Shown here piece after piece: positions 31,241 to 42,759 of a stretch of DNA of 64,000 nt (position 1 is the first letter of the stretch; each line of letters starts with the position of its first letter). The notes under the pieces were generated by a model, which saw only the letters and a list, made by a program, of their open reading frames with translations, ran no database searches and had not been told where the DNA came from. The translations under genes and the position numbers were made by a program. The stretch comes from Alisma plantago-aquatica. Lineage: Eukaryota > Streptophyta > Magnoliopsida > Alismatales > Alismataceae. The stretch covers positions 1,391,910,863 through 1,391,974,862 of the forward strand of contig OY856410.1 of NCBI GenBank assembly GCA_963693085.1, read 5' to 3'.

Positions 31241-31596
31241 ATCAATGTTGCCCTGATCAAACCCTAGATGATAGGTGGGTGTGGGATTGAACTACAGATA
31301 ATCTTTATTAAACAATAACTAACTTTAAATAAATTCTTAGCATACCATTTTACTTTTATTTCAAAAACCTTATATATGTTTACCAAGCATTACTTTATCT
31401 TTTAACATACTAGTCATATTAATTGTTGTATAATCAATTCATAAGAGTATTCTGACATAGTAGCAGTACATTATGTGTGTTTCCATTTGTTTTTGGTTAA
31501 AGTGATATATTTGTTTCTTGGTACTTAAGGAACTGAAACTTCATGCGTACTAAGGACAACATGATTGTTGATTGTGATAAACCTAATGAAGACAAT
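31241..31596. other. AT-rich spacer, nothing recognised
   Basis: No coding or repeat structure seen. It ends with the target sequence of E2. Confidence 0.6.
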
Positions 31597-31601
31597 GTTA
31601 C
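31597..31601. repeat. Target site duplication of E2, left copy (GTTAC)
   Basis: GTTAC immediately before the TGTTACGACC start of the E2 left LTR; repeated at 41405-41409. Confidence 0.93.
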
Positions 31602-31902
31602 TGTTACGACCCCATCTGAGCTTAATTGGTAAACTAGGGTTTACCTGGATGATTACATATTTAATTGGATTGATCATTGCTTAAATCTAATTAATGATGA
31701 TATCTCAATTATAATATGTTAAACCTAATGAGAACCCCAAGCATGCTATCTCTTTGTATAATTAGGGTTTGAGATATATAAACTCTAGTCGGTTGAATTA
31801 GGGTTTTCAACAAATAAGCTCATTTGGGAAGGAATGATAGAGTTAGGCATAGAAAAATAGAAATTATAGTTGGATGCTTGGGTAGCACAGCCATGGTGGG
31901 TA

Positions 31903-32085
31903 GCACGGTCGTGCTAGGTCATTGGTGGCACGGGCATGCAAGGCCACACGGTCGTTTTGAAAGAATTGAACTATTAACCAACTTTTATACTCAAATCTGC
32001 TAAAAACAATGCACCACGGCCGTGGTAGGTAGCACGGCCGTGCTGGGTCCATCTTGCACGGCCGTGGCAGCTAGCACGGCCGTTC
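31903..32085. repeat. ACGG/CCGT palindrome cluster 1, E2 left LTR
   Basis: GCACGGTCGTGC (31903-31914), CCACGGCCGTGG (32014-32025), GCACGGCCGTGC (32032-32043), GCACGGCCGTGG (32056-32067) and GCACGGCCGTTC (32074-32085). CCACGGCCGTGG and GCACGGCCGTGC differ at both outer bases in a way that keeps each a perfect palindrome. Same cluster at 38095-38277 in the right LTR. Confidence 0.88.
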
Positions 32086-33203
32086 TGAGGCATTTTTGCT
32101 TCAAATGACATTTCTGCAGATTTTTGGATAGCATCGCACTGTTCTATTTTTAATTATTTATTGATAACTCCAAATGATCTCCAATTTTAACTGCAGCTTT
32201 AAAGATCAATTATAAACAACGTTCTAAATTCCCATAATTTTTGGAGAAGGTTTGATCTCTGAAATAAACGAATTACAGTAACTTTTGTATAACTGAATAT
32301 TCAGCCAATATAATTAAAGTTGAGTGTTGGGTCAATATGCAATTGACCCAAGCAGCTCAAATTGACTTATATGATCGACCACACACACACACAGCTCTCA
32401 TTCTTCGTCATCCATCCCAGAGAAACGAAAATCTAGAGAGAGAGGGAGAGTTAGGGCTTGAGTGGAGAAAGAGGAGGAATTGCTGACCTAGGGTTTTGCG
32501 GTCCGAGGAATGGTGAAATCAAGTAAGTTTGGATCCTTTGCATAGACTTTTATGGTGAATCTTCTCTCTCATGTCAAGATTCCGTCCATGCTCTGATTTG
32601 ATCCAAGATGATGTCGAAATTCCCTCTTTTCTCACCCTTTCTTCATAATCCTTCATTTTCAAGGTTTCCGAGTTGAATGGAAGAAGAATTGGGAAATTTG
32701 CTAGGGATTTGATATGAGTTCGAGATCCCCTGAGTTGAGCTGCAGTTTTGAGGTGTTTTCACACCTTGGGGTGAGTGGGTTCTTCCTTTAAACAGTATAA
32801 TGCACGAAATTTGATTATAGCATCCAAATCCCTAATTGCTTGGTATGTGATTCTAAAACCTGAAATGTCCGTTTAATTTAAGTTGTTGCAATTTGATATG
32901 ATATGGATTCCTTCTCTGTTTGAATGACTCCTTGATGGTAAATTCACATCAATAACGTATACAACACATCCTAGTAAGAATGTTTTTCAGATTTATACCG
33001 TATGATGTAATTAGGGTTTAACCTAATTGAGATCTCACTAGAGTTTTAATACAATTGAAGAGATATCTAGACTTAAACCAAACCTAGGTCTAAATGCTCT
33101 TAATCAAGCTTAAGGCTATCATATTTCAATATCTAAACCCTTTGGGATTCATCACTAAGTCCATGACTTTGATTTCACTAAGTTGAAGCTCAATCGAGCT
33201 GTG

Positions 33204-33384
33204 GCACGGCCGTGGTGGGTGACCACGACCGTGGTGAAGGGTCTATGCCACGGGCGTGCTAAGTAGCACGGCCGTACTGAATGCTTTTGAAACCCTGATT
33301 TCTATACACCACGACCGTGGGGGAAGATCCACGACCGTGGTGAGGTGAATGTGCCACGGCCGTGGGGTGATACCACGACCGTGT
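33204..33384. repeat. ACGG/CCGT palindrome cluster 2, E2 left LTR
   Basis: Nine sites: GCACGGCCGTGG (33204), CCACGACCGTGG (33223), CCACGGGCGTGC (near 33249), GCACGGCCGTAC (near 33267), two CCACGACCGTGG-type sites (33309-33342), CCACGGCCGTGG (33354) and CCACGACCGTGT (33373). Many have ACGACCGT in place of ACGGCCGT, a single G-to-A change breaking symmetry. Counterpart at 39396-39576. Confidence 0.85.
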
Positions 33385-35215
33385 TGAAGCAAACCCTAAA
33401 TGAATACTTAAGAGTCAAAGTTAAATAAAGAAGACTGGTAATCCTATAAGTGGTTAGGATGTACCTCATGGGTTATCTTATTGAATTTTATTCTTGATCC
33501 ATGATATCTCAGTGAATAGCATGGAAACCTAAATTTAATTCTTTTTCCATGGTTTCATACATATATCGATTGTATATGATTTGTTGAAAACAATCTTTAT
33601 TTAGTGAATGCTTATATCCTATGAAATCCTTATGAGAGCCATGTGAAAAGGTGAATGAGGCGAACGCAACCCTAAGAGTAGGGTGTTGGCATGTGATGAA
33701 TGAATAAGGCAAATGAAACCCTAAGGATAGGGTGTTCAATGAATCATGCTATGGTAATATGAAAGGTCTCGATATGAGATGTGGTGATGCTTAATTGTTG
33801 AATTGTATGTTTCTAGTGCATTTAACTTTATATGCTTGTTCTCTCTGAAATGATATCTACATACTGCAGGGCTTCTTATATTTCAATACATATCTCGTAA
33901 ATTGCAGGTGATGAGATATGACATGCCCTAGAAAGGGATGTTACTGAGTCATGTTGAAAATGACAAATGATATATATGTGTTTTCAAGTGAATATTCAGA
34001 ATGTGCAATATGCATGAAATGTGATATTCCTGTTTATATGGTTATATGTTAATGTTAGACTTAGGTGCCCTGAACACCGTAGAACCCCTTTGACAGGTCT
34101 GCTTCTTAGGGGTGAAACTCGTGTTGCAACATTATCCGTGCTTGTGTCATGGAGACACGAGGATAGAGAGGCAGTGTCCAACAACAACACGTGCTTGTGT
34201 CACGGTGGCACTGGAGAAAAATGGGGGTTATTGCAACATTATTTGTGCTTGTGTCATGGAGGTAACCCCGTGAGACTCTCCGCCTGTGTACTCAGGTTAG
34301 AGGAGGAGTCTAGAGCACTCGATGTAGTGCAGTGAGGTCGATGATCCTGAAGTCCGATGAGCCTGTGGGGTCCTGTGGCAGAGCAGGGCTGGCGTCAGAC
34401 TTAGCATTTCCCGGGTGTGTCGCTAAGTCTTGTACGGTGTGGTCGTAGTGCACTGCGAGTCTCTATGCAGAGTACACTGCATAGATCAGGGCATAAGCTA
34501 AAATATGATCATATAGGTTCACAGAGTTCCTTATAAATGAAAGAGTTAAGGAAGACTAGAGCATAGTCTTCTAGGAGTTATTCTTTGGATGCAATATTTA
34601 CATTCTTTGTTATTTCAGTTATATTGTTTTAGAACTGCTCAGTGTAGTATTTATTGTTGTTAAATTTCATATCGTTTACTCAAATTATATATGTAATCAC
34701 ATTAGTGCATTAGTCTGTTTCCATGAAGTACTCATTCACTGAGCGAGTAGGCTCACCCCTCTACTCAAACATTTTAGGGTTAACCGCGTGGACTTGAAGA
34801 TGGTCAGAGCATCAGTGTAGATCTTCCACAAGAGTTAAGTACAAGATTAGTTGAGTCAGTCGGTCCTTGTCACTCTAGGTCCTCAGTAAGAGATAAGAGA
34901 GAGAGTTGTAATTACGATGTGTAATATTATTCCTCTTTTGAAATTGTATGCTAATTAGTAGGTCTTATGTGCATAAGGTGTGAGAGACATCATGAATGTT
35001 TATACATGTATCTTTACTATTAAAGTCTGTTTAGTAAAAGAAATGTTCAGATTCCCTTGTTAAAATGATTTATGTGGTTCAATGTGAAGAAACAAGAGTT
35101 TTAAAGAAAAGAAGAAAAAATAAAAGTTAAGGGTGTTCTTTGTGTTACATATAAGTCCTATCTTATGCCCTAATCTCATGATTTGAGGAAATTGTGAGAT
35201 CGGGGTGTAACAGCT

Positions 35216-35227
35216 TGGTATCAGAGC
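35216..35227 (+). promoter_or_regulatory. E2 primer binding site (initiator-Met tRNA)
   Basis: TGGTATCAGAGC three bases after the LTR end; identical to the E1 site. Confidence 0.95.
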
Positions 35228-35326
35228 TTAGGGTGAGTTGTCAAGGACCATTAAGTTAGTAAGTTAGAGTCCTATGTGTGGCAGATAGGAGATGTTTGAT
35301 GTTAGCTTTGGGGATTTGAGTATTTG

Positions 35327-35345
35327 GATATCCTGGCCCGATATC
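35327..35345 (+). promoter_or_regulatory. E2 leader hairpin 1 (CTGGCCC loop)
   Basis: GATATC stem, loop CTGGCCC, GATATC stem: 6 bp closing a 7-nt loop containing GGCC. It lies 100 bases after the primer site and 67 bases before hairpin 2, whose loop is nearly identical. Confidence 0.5.
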
Positions 35346-35393
35346 TGAGTACTTGGATCAACCAGTACAAGCTACTCTGTCTATTCTCTCACG

Positions 35394-35412
35394 TATACCC
35401 TGGCCAGGTATA
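35394..35412 (+). promoter_or_regulatory. E2 leader hairpin 2 (TGGCCA kissing-loop candidate)
   Basis: Stem GTATACC / GGTATAC (7 bp, counting 35393 and 35413) with the 7-nt loop CTGGCCA, in which TGGCCA is self-complementary. Shared in stem and loop with E1 at 10160-10178 although the surrounding leaders differ. Architecture matches retroviral dimer-initiation hairpins; function inferred. Confidence 0.6.
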
Positions 35413-37759
35413 CAGTGGAAGAATGGGCTAGAGAGGAACCCTAGAAATGTTAGGGTTAGATAACGAGAAAAGAAACAAGAATTAAGAGCATAAATGTAAA
35501 AGGAGATAGAACTTATATTTCATAGTGTTGTTTTTGTTGGAAATGTATAGAAATGCTCTTATATGTTTGAATTGAAATATTCAATACTTTGAAATATGGG
35601 TCTTTAATATCTGTTGTACACTATGCAGTTGTAGCATTTATTGATTTCATTCTTTGTAACAAGTAGACTAGAATTGACTTTGAATGAGTTTTTGTTAGTG
35701 GATAAGTTTTCTTCCACACTTCTGAGATGAATAGGAGTTGAGTAATCCTTTGTAGTTCCTGGCTTCAGAACTTCAGGTTTGACCTGGTCCGGTTGGCAGG
35801 ATGCGTTACTAGGATCTAATGAATCCTATCAATAGTATAATAAGAATAGAATTTGAATAATTAGACCCACATCAGAGTAAGAATGTACATACAGTAAGAT
35901 GTTGAAACATATGGGCAAGATCAGAACAACTAAGAATTAGTTGAAACTGATATCTGAGGTTCAACTTTGGGGTCTCAAATGTGAAAACCTTAATTGGGAA
36001 TAATAAAACATGATATAAGTTTATAATCAGTTTATTGATTAATATTATATGAACTATACATATGAAATATAGAAAAGATATGTGAAATGTATGTAAGGTT
36101 CTAGATAGCAAGAATCGATCATGAAGAATGGATCATATAATTGAGTATAATGCTTTTATGAACTCTAAAGCAAAGGCTAAATAGAAGAATAGAGTTGAGT
36201 ATTCAATAGGCCCATAGAAGTGAAGAGTCTTCAAAAGAGTAAAAGTGAAGAGAATCATATGATCATATAATTCATAAGACTAGAACAACAAACTAGTTCC
36301 TAAGTGAAGAACATAGGTGTAGTTTAACGAATGAATAAGTCATACAAGGGTAGACTATATTCAGGAGGGAAAACTTGATTGAAAGAGAAACTGTGTTTGA
36401 TCCATGCATGATCCCTTTGATTTAAAAATGAAGAATATTTAAGGTATTAAGGGAATGTTTGAATACAAGAATTCTAAGTCTCAAAATCATCTTCTCTCTC
36501 ATATATTCCTTAACAATAGCAAGGTGGGAATGAAATGATAAGAAAATGAATCATATATGATGCATAACTACCTTGGTGGGGTCATCTAGTGAATGTAATA
36601 GTGACATACTATATGATGAAGTGCGATAAGAAATAAAATTCTTGTGTGATAGCAAGAATGATGAATAAGTATTCCTATCTTAAATACTTCAATGTTAATG
36701 ATGTTTATTGTATATAATCATATGAAAAGGATAGGTAGCAAAAAGTAAAGAAGTAATGAATGAGCAGAGAGATATGGGAAAACACTAGCTTTGTATAATA
36801 TGTGAATTTTTTTTACATGTATGATTTGTTGAAGGCATATTAAGGTATGAAAGTTGGTTCTACATATGATTTCAGGGTATTTGTGTAAGCTATATGTTAA
36901 ATTAAAGGCGTATGATAGTTGTAGTAATTCATACCTGATATGCATCTTACTATTGTGTATTTGTGATATGGTGATACGGTTTGGATGATGTCAGAACACA
37001 TGGAGGGATATCCTGAATAAGGTAGTTATACCTATTCACTCATATTAATAGAAAGGGATGATAATCAGATTGTCTGGACAAATAACCCTAATGAGGTGTA
37101 GCTTGTTATACCTAGCTCTAATATAACTGAGTGATGGTAATTGAGTATGATTAATGCTTGAATGATTGATACAATTGTGGATTACTTTATTACTATGGTT
37201 GAAACCCTAAAATGATATAATACGATGGTTACACTTTGAATCGTGTGTGGGCCCATAACCCACAGGTCCCAGGATCGAAACAGGATAGTATGGAATGAGG
37301 TGGTAATGCTTCACCTCATGCATCCATGACCCAATGGGGATGCCAAGAATAGTATTGTGCAATTGATTGTTGAATCTAGCCTTTTAATTCAAGACTGTTT
37401 TGCTATTTGAATAGCACTTTATTAAAGTTTAAAACAGCATGGTGAACTCACTTTTGTCACTTAAAGGTAATACAGAACAATGGAAATTTTTGAGCCGCAT
37501 AAGTTGAGATAGTTGTATCAGAGTATCAGAGTTGCGCAGCGAAAGCGTGGTGGTTTATCTTTGCATGCTATGTTTGACTGCGGCATAAAGAATTTACTTG
37601 ATATCATTGAGAACTATTTGAGATATGTTGTGATTTAGTAAAGAATTAAAAGATCTAATGTTGAAAACTACATTCAGATATGAAATACAAGAATATAATG
37701 ACATGGAAGGCTTTACAAGCTTAGAATAACCTTGAATGTATCCTTCTTGTAGGCTTATG

Positions 37760-37793
37760 TTTCGAGGACGAAACATTCTAAGGGGGGGAGAGT
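37760..37793 (+). promoter_or_regulatory. E2 pre-LTR motif and polypurine tract
   Basis: TTTCGAGGACGAAAC then ATTCT and AAGGGGGGGAGAG (37780-37792), one base before the right LTR. An intact plus-strand primer site. Confidence 0.93.
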
Positions 37794-40700
37794 TGTTACG
37801 ACCCCATCTGAGCTTAATTGGTAAATTAGGGTTTACCTGGATGATTACATATTTAATTGGATTTATCATTGCTTAAATCTAATTAATGATGATATCTCAA
37901 TTATAATATGTTAAACCTAATGAGAACCCCAAGCATGTTATCTCTTTATATAATTAGGGTTTGAGATATATAAACTCTAGTCGGTTGAATTAGGGTTTTC
38001 AACAAATAAGCTCATTTGGGAAGGAATGATAGAGTTAGGCATAGAAAAATAGAAATGATAGTTGGATGCTTGGGTAGCACGGCCATGGTGGGTAGCACGG
38101 TCGTGCTAGGTCATTGGTGGCACGGGCATGCAAGGCCACACGGTCGTTTTGAAAGAATTGAACTATTAACCAACTTTTATACTCAAATCTGCTAAAAACA
38201 ATGCACAACGGCCGTGGTAGGTAGCACGGCCGTGCTGGGTCCATCTTGCACGGCCGTGGCAGATAGCACGGCCGTTCTGAGGCATTTTTGCTTCAAATGA
38301 CATTTCTGCAGATTTCTGGATAGCAGTGCACTGTTCTATTTTTAATTATTTATTGATAACTCCAAATGATCTCAAATTTTAACTGAAGATTTATAGATCA
38401 ATTATAAACAACATGCTAAATGCCCATAATTTTTGGAGAAGGTTTGATCTCTGAAATAAACGAATTACAGTAACTTTTGTATAACTGAATATTCAGCCAA
38501 TATAATTAAAGTTGAGTGTTGGGTCAATATGCAATTGACCCAAGCAGCTCAAATTGACTTATATGATCGAACACACACACACACAGCTCTCATTCTTCGT
38601 CATCCATCCCAGAGAAATGAAAATCTAGAGAGAGAGGGAGAGTTAGGGCTTGAGTGGAGAAAGAGGAGGAATTGCTGACCTAGGGTTTTGCGGTCCGAGG
38701 AATGGTGAAATCAAGTAAGTTTGGATCCTTTGCATAGACTTTTATGGTGAATCTTCTCTCTCGTGTCAATATTCCGTCCATGCTCTGATTTGATCCAAGA
38801 TGATGTCGAAATTCCCTCTTTTCTCATCCTTTCTTCATAATCCTTCATTTTCAAGGTTTCCGAGTTGAATGGAAGAAGAATTGGGAAATTTGCTAGGGAT
38901 TTGATATGAGTTCGAGATCCCCTGAGTTGAGCTGCAGTTTTGAGGTGTTTTCACACCTTGGGGTGAGTGGGTTCTTCCTTTAAACAGTATAATGCACAAA
39001 ATTTGATTATAGCATCCAAATCCCTAATTGCTTGGTATGTGATTCTAAAACCTGAAATGTCCGTTTAATTTAAGTTGTTGCAATTTGATATGATATGGAT
39101 TCCTTCTCTGTTTGAATGACTCCTTGATGGTAAATTCACATCAGAAACGTATACAACACATCCTAGTAAGAATGTTTTTCAGATTTATACCGTATGATGT
39201 AATTAGGGTTTAACCTAATTGAGATCTCACTAAAGTTTTAATCCAATTGAAGAGATATCTAGACTTAAACCAAACCTAGGTCTAAATGCTCTTAATCAAG
39301 CTTAAGGCTATCATATTTCAATATCTAAACCCTTTGGGATTCGTCACTAAGTCCATGACTTTGATTTCACTAAGTTGAAGCTCAATCGAGCTGTGGCACG
39401 GCCGTGGTGGGTGACCACGACCGTGGTGAAGGGTCTATGCCACGGGCGTGCTAAGTAGCACGGCCGTACTGAATGCTTTTGAAACCCTGATTTCTATACA
39501 CCACGACCGTGGGGGAAGAGCCACGACCGTGGTGAGGTGAATGTGCCACGGCCGTGGGGTGATACCACGACCGTGTTGAAGCAAACCCTAAATGAATACT
39601 TAAGAGTCAAAGTTAAATAAAGAAGACTGGTAATCCTATAAGTGGTTAGGATGTACCTCATGGGTTATCTTATTGAATTTTATTCTTGATACATGATATC
39701 TCAGTGAATAGCATGGAAACCTAAATTTAGTTCACTTTCCATGGTTTCATACATATATCGATTGTATATGATTTGTTGAAAACAATCTTTATTTAGTGAA
39801 TGCTTATATCCTATGAAATCCTTATGAGAGCCATGTGAAAAGGTGAATGAGGCGAACGCAACCCTAAGAGTAGGGTGTTGGCATGTGATGAATGAATAAG
39901 GCAAATGAAACCCTAAGGATAGGGTGTTCAATGAATCATGCTATGGTAATATGAAAGGTCTCGATATGAGATGTGGTGATGCTTAATTGTTGAATTGTAT
40001 GTTTCTAGTGCATTTAACTTTATATGCTTGTTCTCTCTGAAATGATATCTACATACTGTAGGGCTTCTTATATTTCAATACATATCTCGTAAATTGCAGG
40101 TGATGAGATATGACATGCCCTAGAAAGGGATGTTACTGAGTCATGTTGAAAATGACAAATGATATATATGTGTTTTCAAGTGAATATTCAGAATGTGCAA
40201 TATGCATGAAATGTGATATTCCTGTTTATATGGTTATATGTTAATGTTAGACTTAGGTGCCCTGAACACCGTAGAACCCCTTTGACAGGTCTGCTTCTTA
40301 GGGGTGAAACTCATGTTGCAACATTATCCGTTCTTGTGTCATGGAGACATGAGGATAGAGAGGCAGTGTCCAACAACAACACGTGCTTGTGTCACGGTGG
40401 CACTGGAGAAAAATGGGGGTTATTGCAACATTATCTGTGCTTGTGTCATGGAGGTAACCCCGTGAGACTCTCCGCCTGTGTACTCAGGTTAGAGGAGGAG
40501 TCTAGAGCACTCGATGTAGTGCAGTGAGGCCGATGAGCCTGAAGGCCGATGAGCCTGTGGGGTCCTGTGGCAGAGCAGGGCTGGCGTCAGACTTAGCATT
40601 TCCCGGGTGTGTTGCTAAGTCTTGTACGGTGTGGTCGTAGTGCACTGCGAGTCTCTATGCAGAGTACACTGCATAGATCAGGGCATAAGCTAAAATATGA

Positions 40701-41404
40701 TCATATAGGTTCACAGAGTTCCTTATAAATGAAAGAGTTAAGGAAGACTAGAGCATAGTCTTCTAGGAGTTATTCTTTGGATGCAATATTTACATTCTTT
40801 GTTATTTCAGTTATATCATTTTAGAACTGCTCAGTGTAGTATTTATTGTTGTTAAATTTCATATTGTTTACTCAAATTATATATGTAATCACATTAGTGC
40901 ATTAGTCTGTTTCCATGAAGTACTCATTCACTGAGCGAGTAGGCTCACCCCTCTACTCAAACATTTTAGGGTTAACCGCGTGGACTTGAAGATGGTCAGA
41001 GCATCAGTGTAGATCTTCCACAAGAGTTAAGTACAAGATTAGTTGAGTCAGTCGGTCCTTGTCACTCTAGGTCCTCAGTAAGAGATAAGAGAGAGAGTTG
41101 TAATTACGATGTGTAATATTATTCCTCTTTTGAAATTGTATGCTAATTAGTAGGTCTTATGTGCATAAGGTGTGAGAGACATCATGAATGTTTATACATG
41201 TATCTTTACTATTAAAGTTTGTTTAGTAAAAGAAATGTTCAGATTCCCTTGTTAAAATGATTTATGTGGTTCAATGCGAAGAAACAAGAGTTTTAAAGAA
41301 AAGAAGAAAAAATAAAAGTTAAGGGTGTTCTTTGTGTTACATATAAGTCCTATCTTATGCCCTAATCTCATGATTTGAGGAAATTGTGAGATCGGGGTGT
41401 AACA
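37794..41404 (+). repeat. E2 right LTR (3611 bp)
   Basis: Same length and ends as the left LTR, constant offset of 6192 bases from start to end. Differences are nearly all single substitutions, many of them C/T or G/A. Palindrome clusters at 38095-38277 and 39396-39576. Confidence 0.95.
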
Positions 41405-41409
41405 GTTAC
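41405..41409. repeat. Target site duplication of E2, right copy (GTTAC)
   Basis: Matches 31597-31601. Confidence 0.93.
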
Positions 41410-42039
41410 TATCTCACTTTTGAGAAATTAGTTTTTTTATGAAAATTTTGTATGTATATAGATAGTAGGATTTGCAAACAAAAGTGTCCTGCAAATTAAA
41501 CGCATAGGGTAAAATACTTGGACAACACTAGAGGTTGTCCAAGAGTTTAAAGGGAAAAAGCTAAATGAGACAGAGAAACATGGTGAAGTAAAGACAGCCA
41601 TGTCTAGGGGAAGAACCCCTTAAACAGTAAGCCTCAAGCTCAAATAAGAAGCAAAATAACTAGTTTGGAGCTGAGTTTCTTGAAAAGATGAGCTGATCAG
41701 AATCCACTGTCATCTTCCATGATTTTTTGTGATGTGAATCACTTGCCTCCACTGCTACTATTTCTGAAAGTGTTCTTAAGTGCCTCATCTTCACGGCTTT
41801 CCAGATTGGGAAGATATGCAATCGAGAAAACTTTTATATATATGCCGAATATTTGCTATCATACAATTGATGGTGTTGGTTTGGTTGTTGTGTTTCCTGG
41901 TATTTCTTTTTATCCAAAATGTTCAAGATGACAGCATCCATCATGATATTGTGTTCATGTTGTAGGTTTTTTGGTCTCAAGTAGTTGATGAGGTTTTGTA
42001 TACTTGTATCTACATTTTTAGTCAAAGTGTGGAAGAAAT

Positions 42040-42260
42040 GGTTCTAATTAGGGTAGTGATTGGGTAGTGTCTGAAGAGATGGTTGTAGTTTCAGTGTTAT
42101 TTTGGCACATGTAACATCTTGTTGTCCCAAGTATACCTTGTTTCATAAGGTTTTGGTCTGTGAGTATTTTGTTATATATAATGAGCCAAATGATACTCTT
42201 GGTTTCCAACGGGCATGTTATATTGTAGATGTCTGTCATCTTACTAATAACACCCCTATA
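42040..42260 (-). pseudogene. LINE A RT-associated zinc-binding domain
   Basis: Minus-strand block IIWLIIYNKILTDQNLMKQG followed by TRCYMCQNNTETT (42180-42090): the W..I..N.+LT...L...G and CxxC...ET pattern of the plant LINE zf-RVT domain. The downstream His/Cys pair is lost to a stop or shift. Confidence 0.8.
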
Positions 42261-42759
42261 GGTGAGGAAGAGATATGCATGACTTGGTGTGTATGTACTT
42301 CCCCTTGACCATGAAATGTGGTTAGCAATGTTTGTTTATAGAATGTGGATGATGTTTTCCATAGTATCTGGGGATATGAATGGGGAAAGGAAGTGTTTGA
42401 GTCAATTGTTTTCGTTCTTGGTCAGAAGGGAAAAGGCTTTTGCGGTGTTTAAATTTTTCATGTTTTGTGGTATGTAAATGTTACAGTCAAGGTAATGTAT
42501 GGATGAGTCAAGGTGCCATGGTTCTGACTAGAAATTTGCTTTTTGAGACATGAGGGTGTTTTTTATCATATGTATTCATATGTTTGTTTATATATTTCCA
42601 CAATGTGGAGGCTATGCTTTTGGCAGTGGTACACCAAGGATTTCTTTTGTGGTAATATTTTGCAATATGAATGGTTTCCATTGTTGACTTATGTGGAAGA
42701 AAGTGAGGGCATGATTCTATTGATAAGGCATATAGAATGAATTTTGAGGTTGATGATAC

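Larger units (their letters stand above)
31602..35212 (+). repeat. E2 left LTR (3611 bp)
   Basis: Starts TGTTACGACCCCATCTGAGC and ends GATCGGGGTGTAACA. Contains two clusters of ACGGCCGT-type palindromes (31903-32085 and 33204-33384), a short CA repeat (about 32380-32392) and GAGCGAGTAGGCTCACCCC near 34741-34760. A 104-codon open frame (34021-34335) is mirrored in the right LTR; I do not call it a gene. Confidence 0.95.
35213..37793 (+). other. E2 internal region, non-coding
   Basis: 2581 bp without any open frame of recognisable family. The first 200 bases carry the primer site and two stem-loops with CTGGCC loops; the rest is AT-rich and unrecognised up to the TTTCGAGGACGAAAC motif (37760-37774). 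The autonomous partner must supply Gag and Pol. Confidence 0.85.
31602..41404 (+). mobile_element. E2: complete non-autonomous giant-LTR retrotransposon
   Basis: 9803-bp element with two LTRs of exactly 3611 bp (31602-35212, 37794-41404) and a 2581-bp internal region. All cis signals are in place: TG...CA LTR ends, 5-bp target duplication GTTAC, initiator-Met primer site (35216-35227), TTTCGAGGACGAAAC and polypurine tract AAGGGGGGGAGAG before the right LTR. The pre-LTR sequence is like that of Tekay/Del Ty3/gypsy elements. The internal region has no recognisable gag or pol. By hand I count about 48 mismatches and no net length change between the LTRs (about 1.3 percent), so insertion is recent compared with everything around it. 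Confidence 0.95.

Noticed and set aside
34021..34335. 104-codon open frame in both E2 LTRs (also 40213-40527)
   Set aside because: LTR duplication explains the conservation; no recognisable family and no evidence of coding bias.
31602..35212. A host promoter or gene in the E2 LTR, given scattered TATA-like and CA-repeat sequence
   Set aside because: AT-rich DNA yields TATA-like strings everywhere; nothing ties one to a start site.
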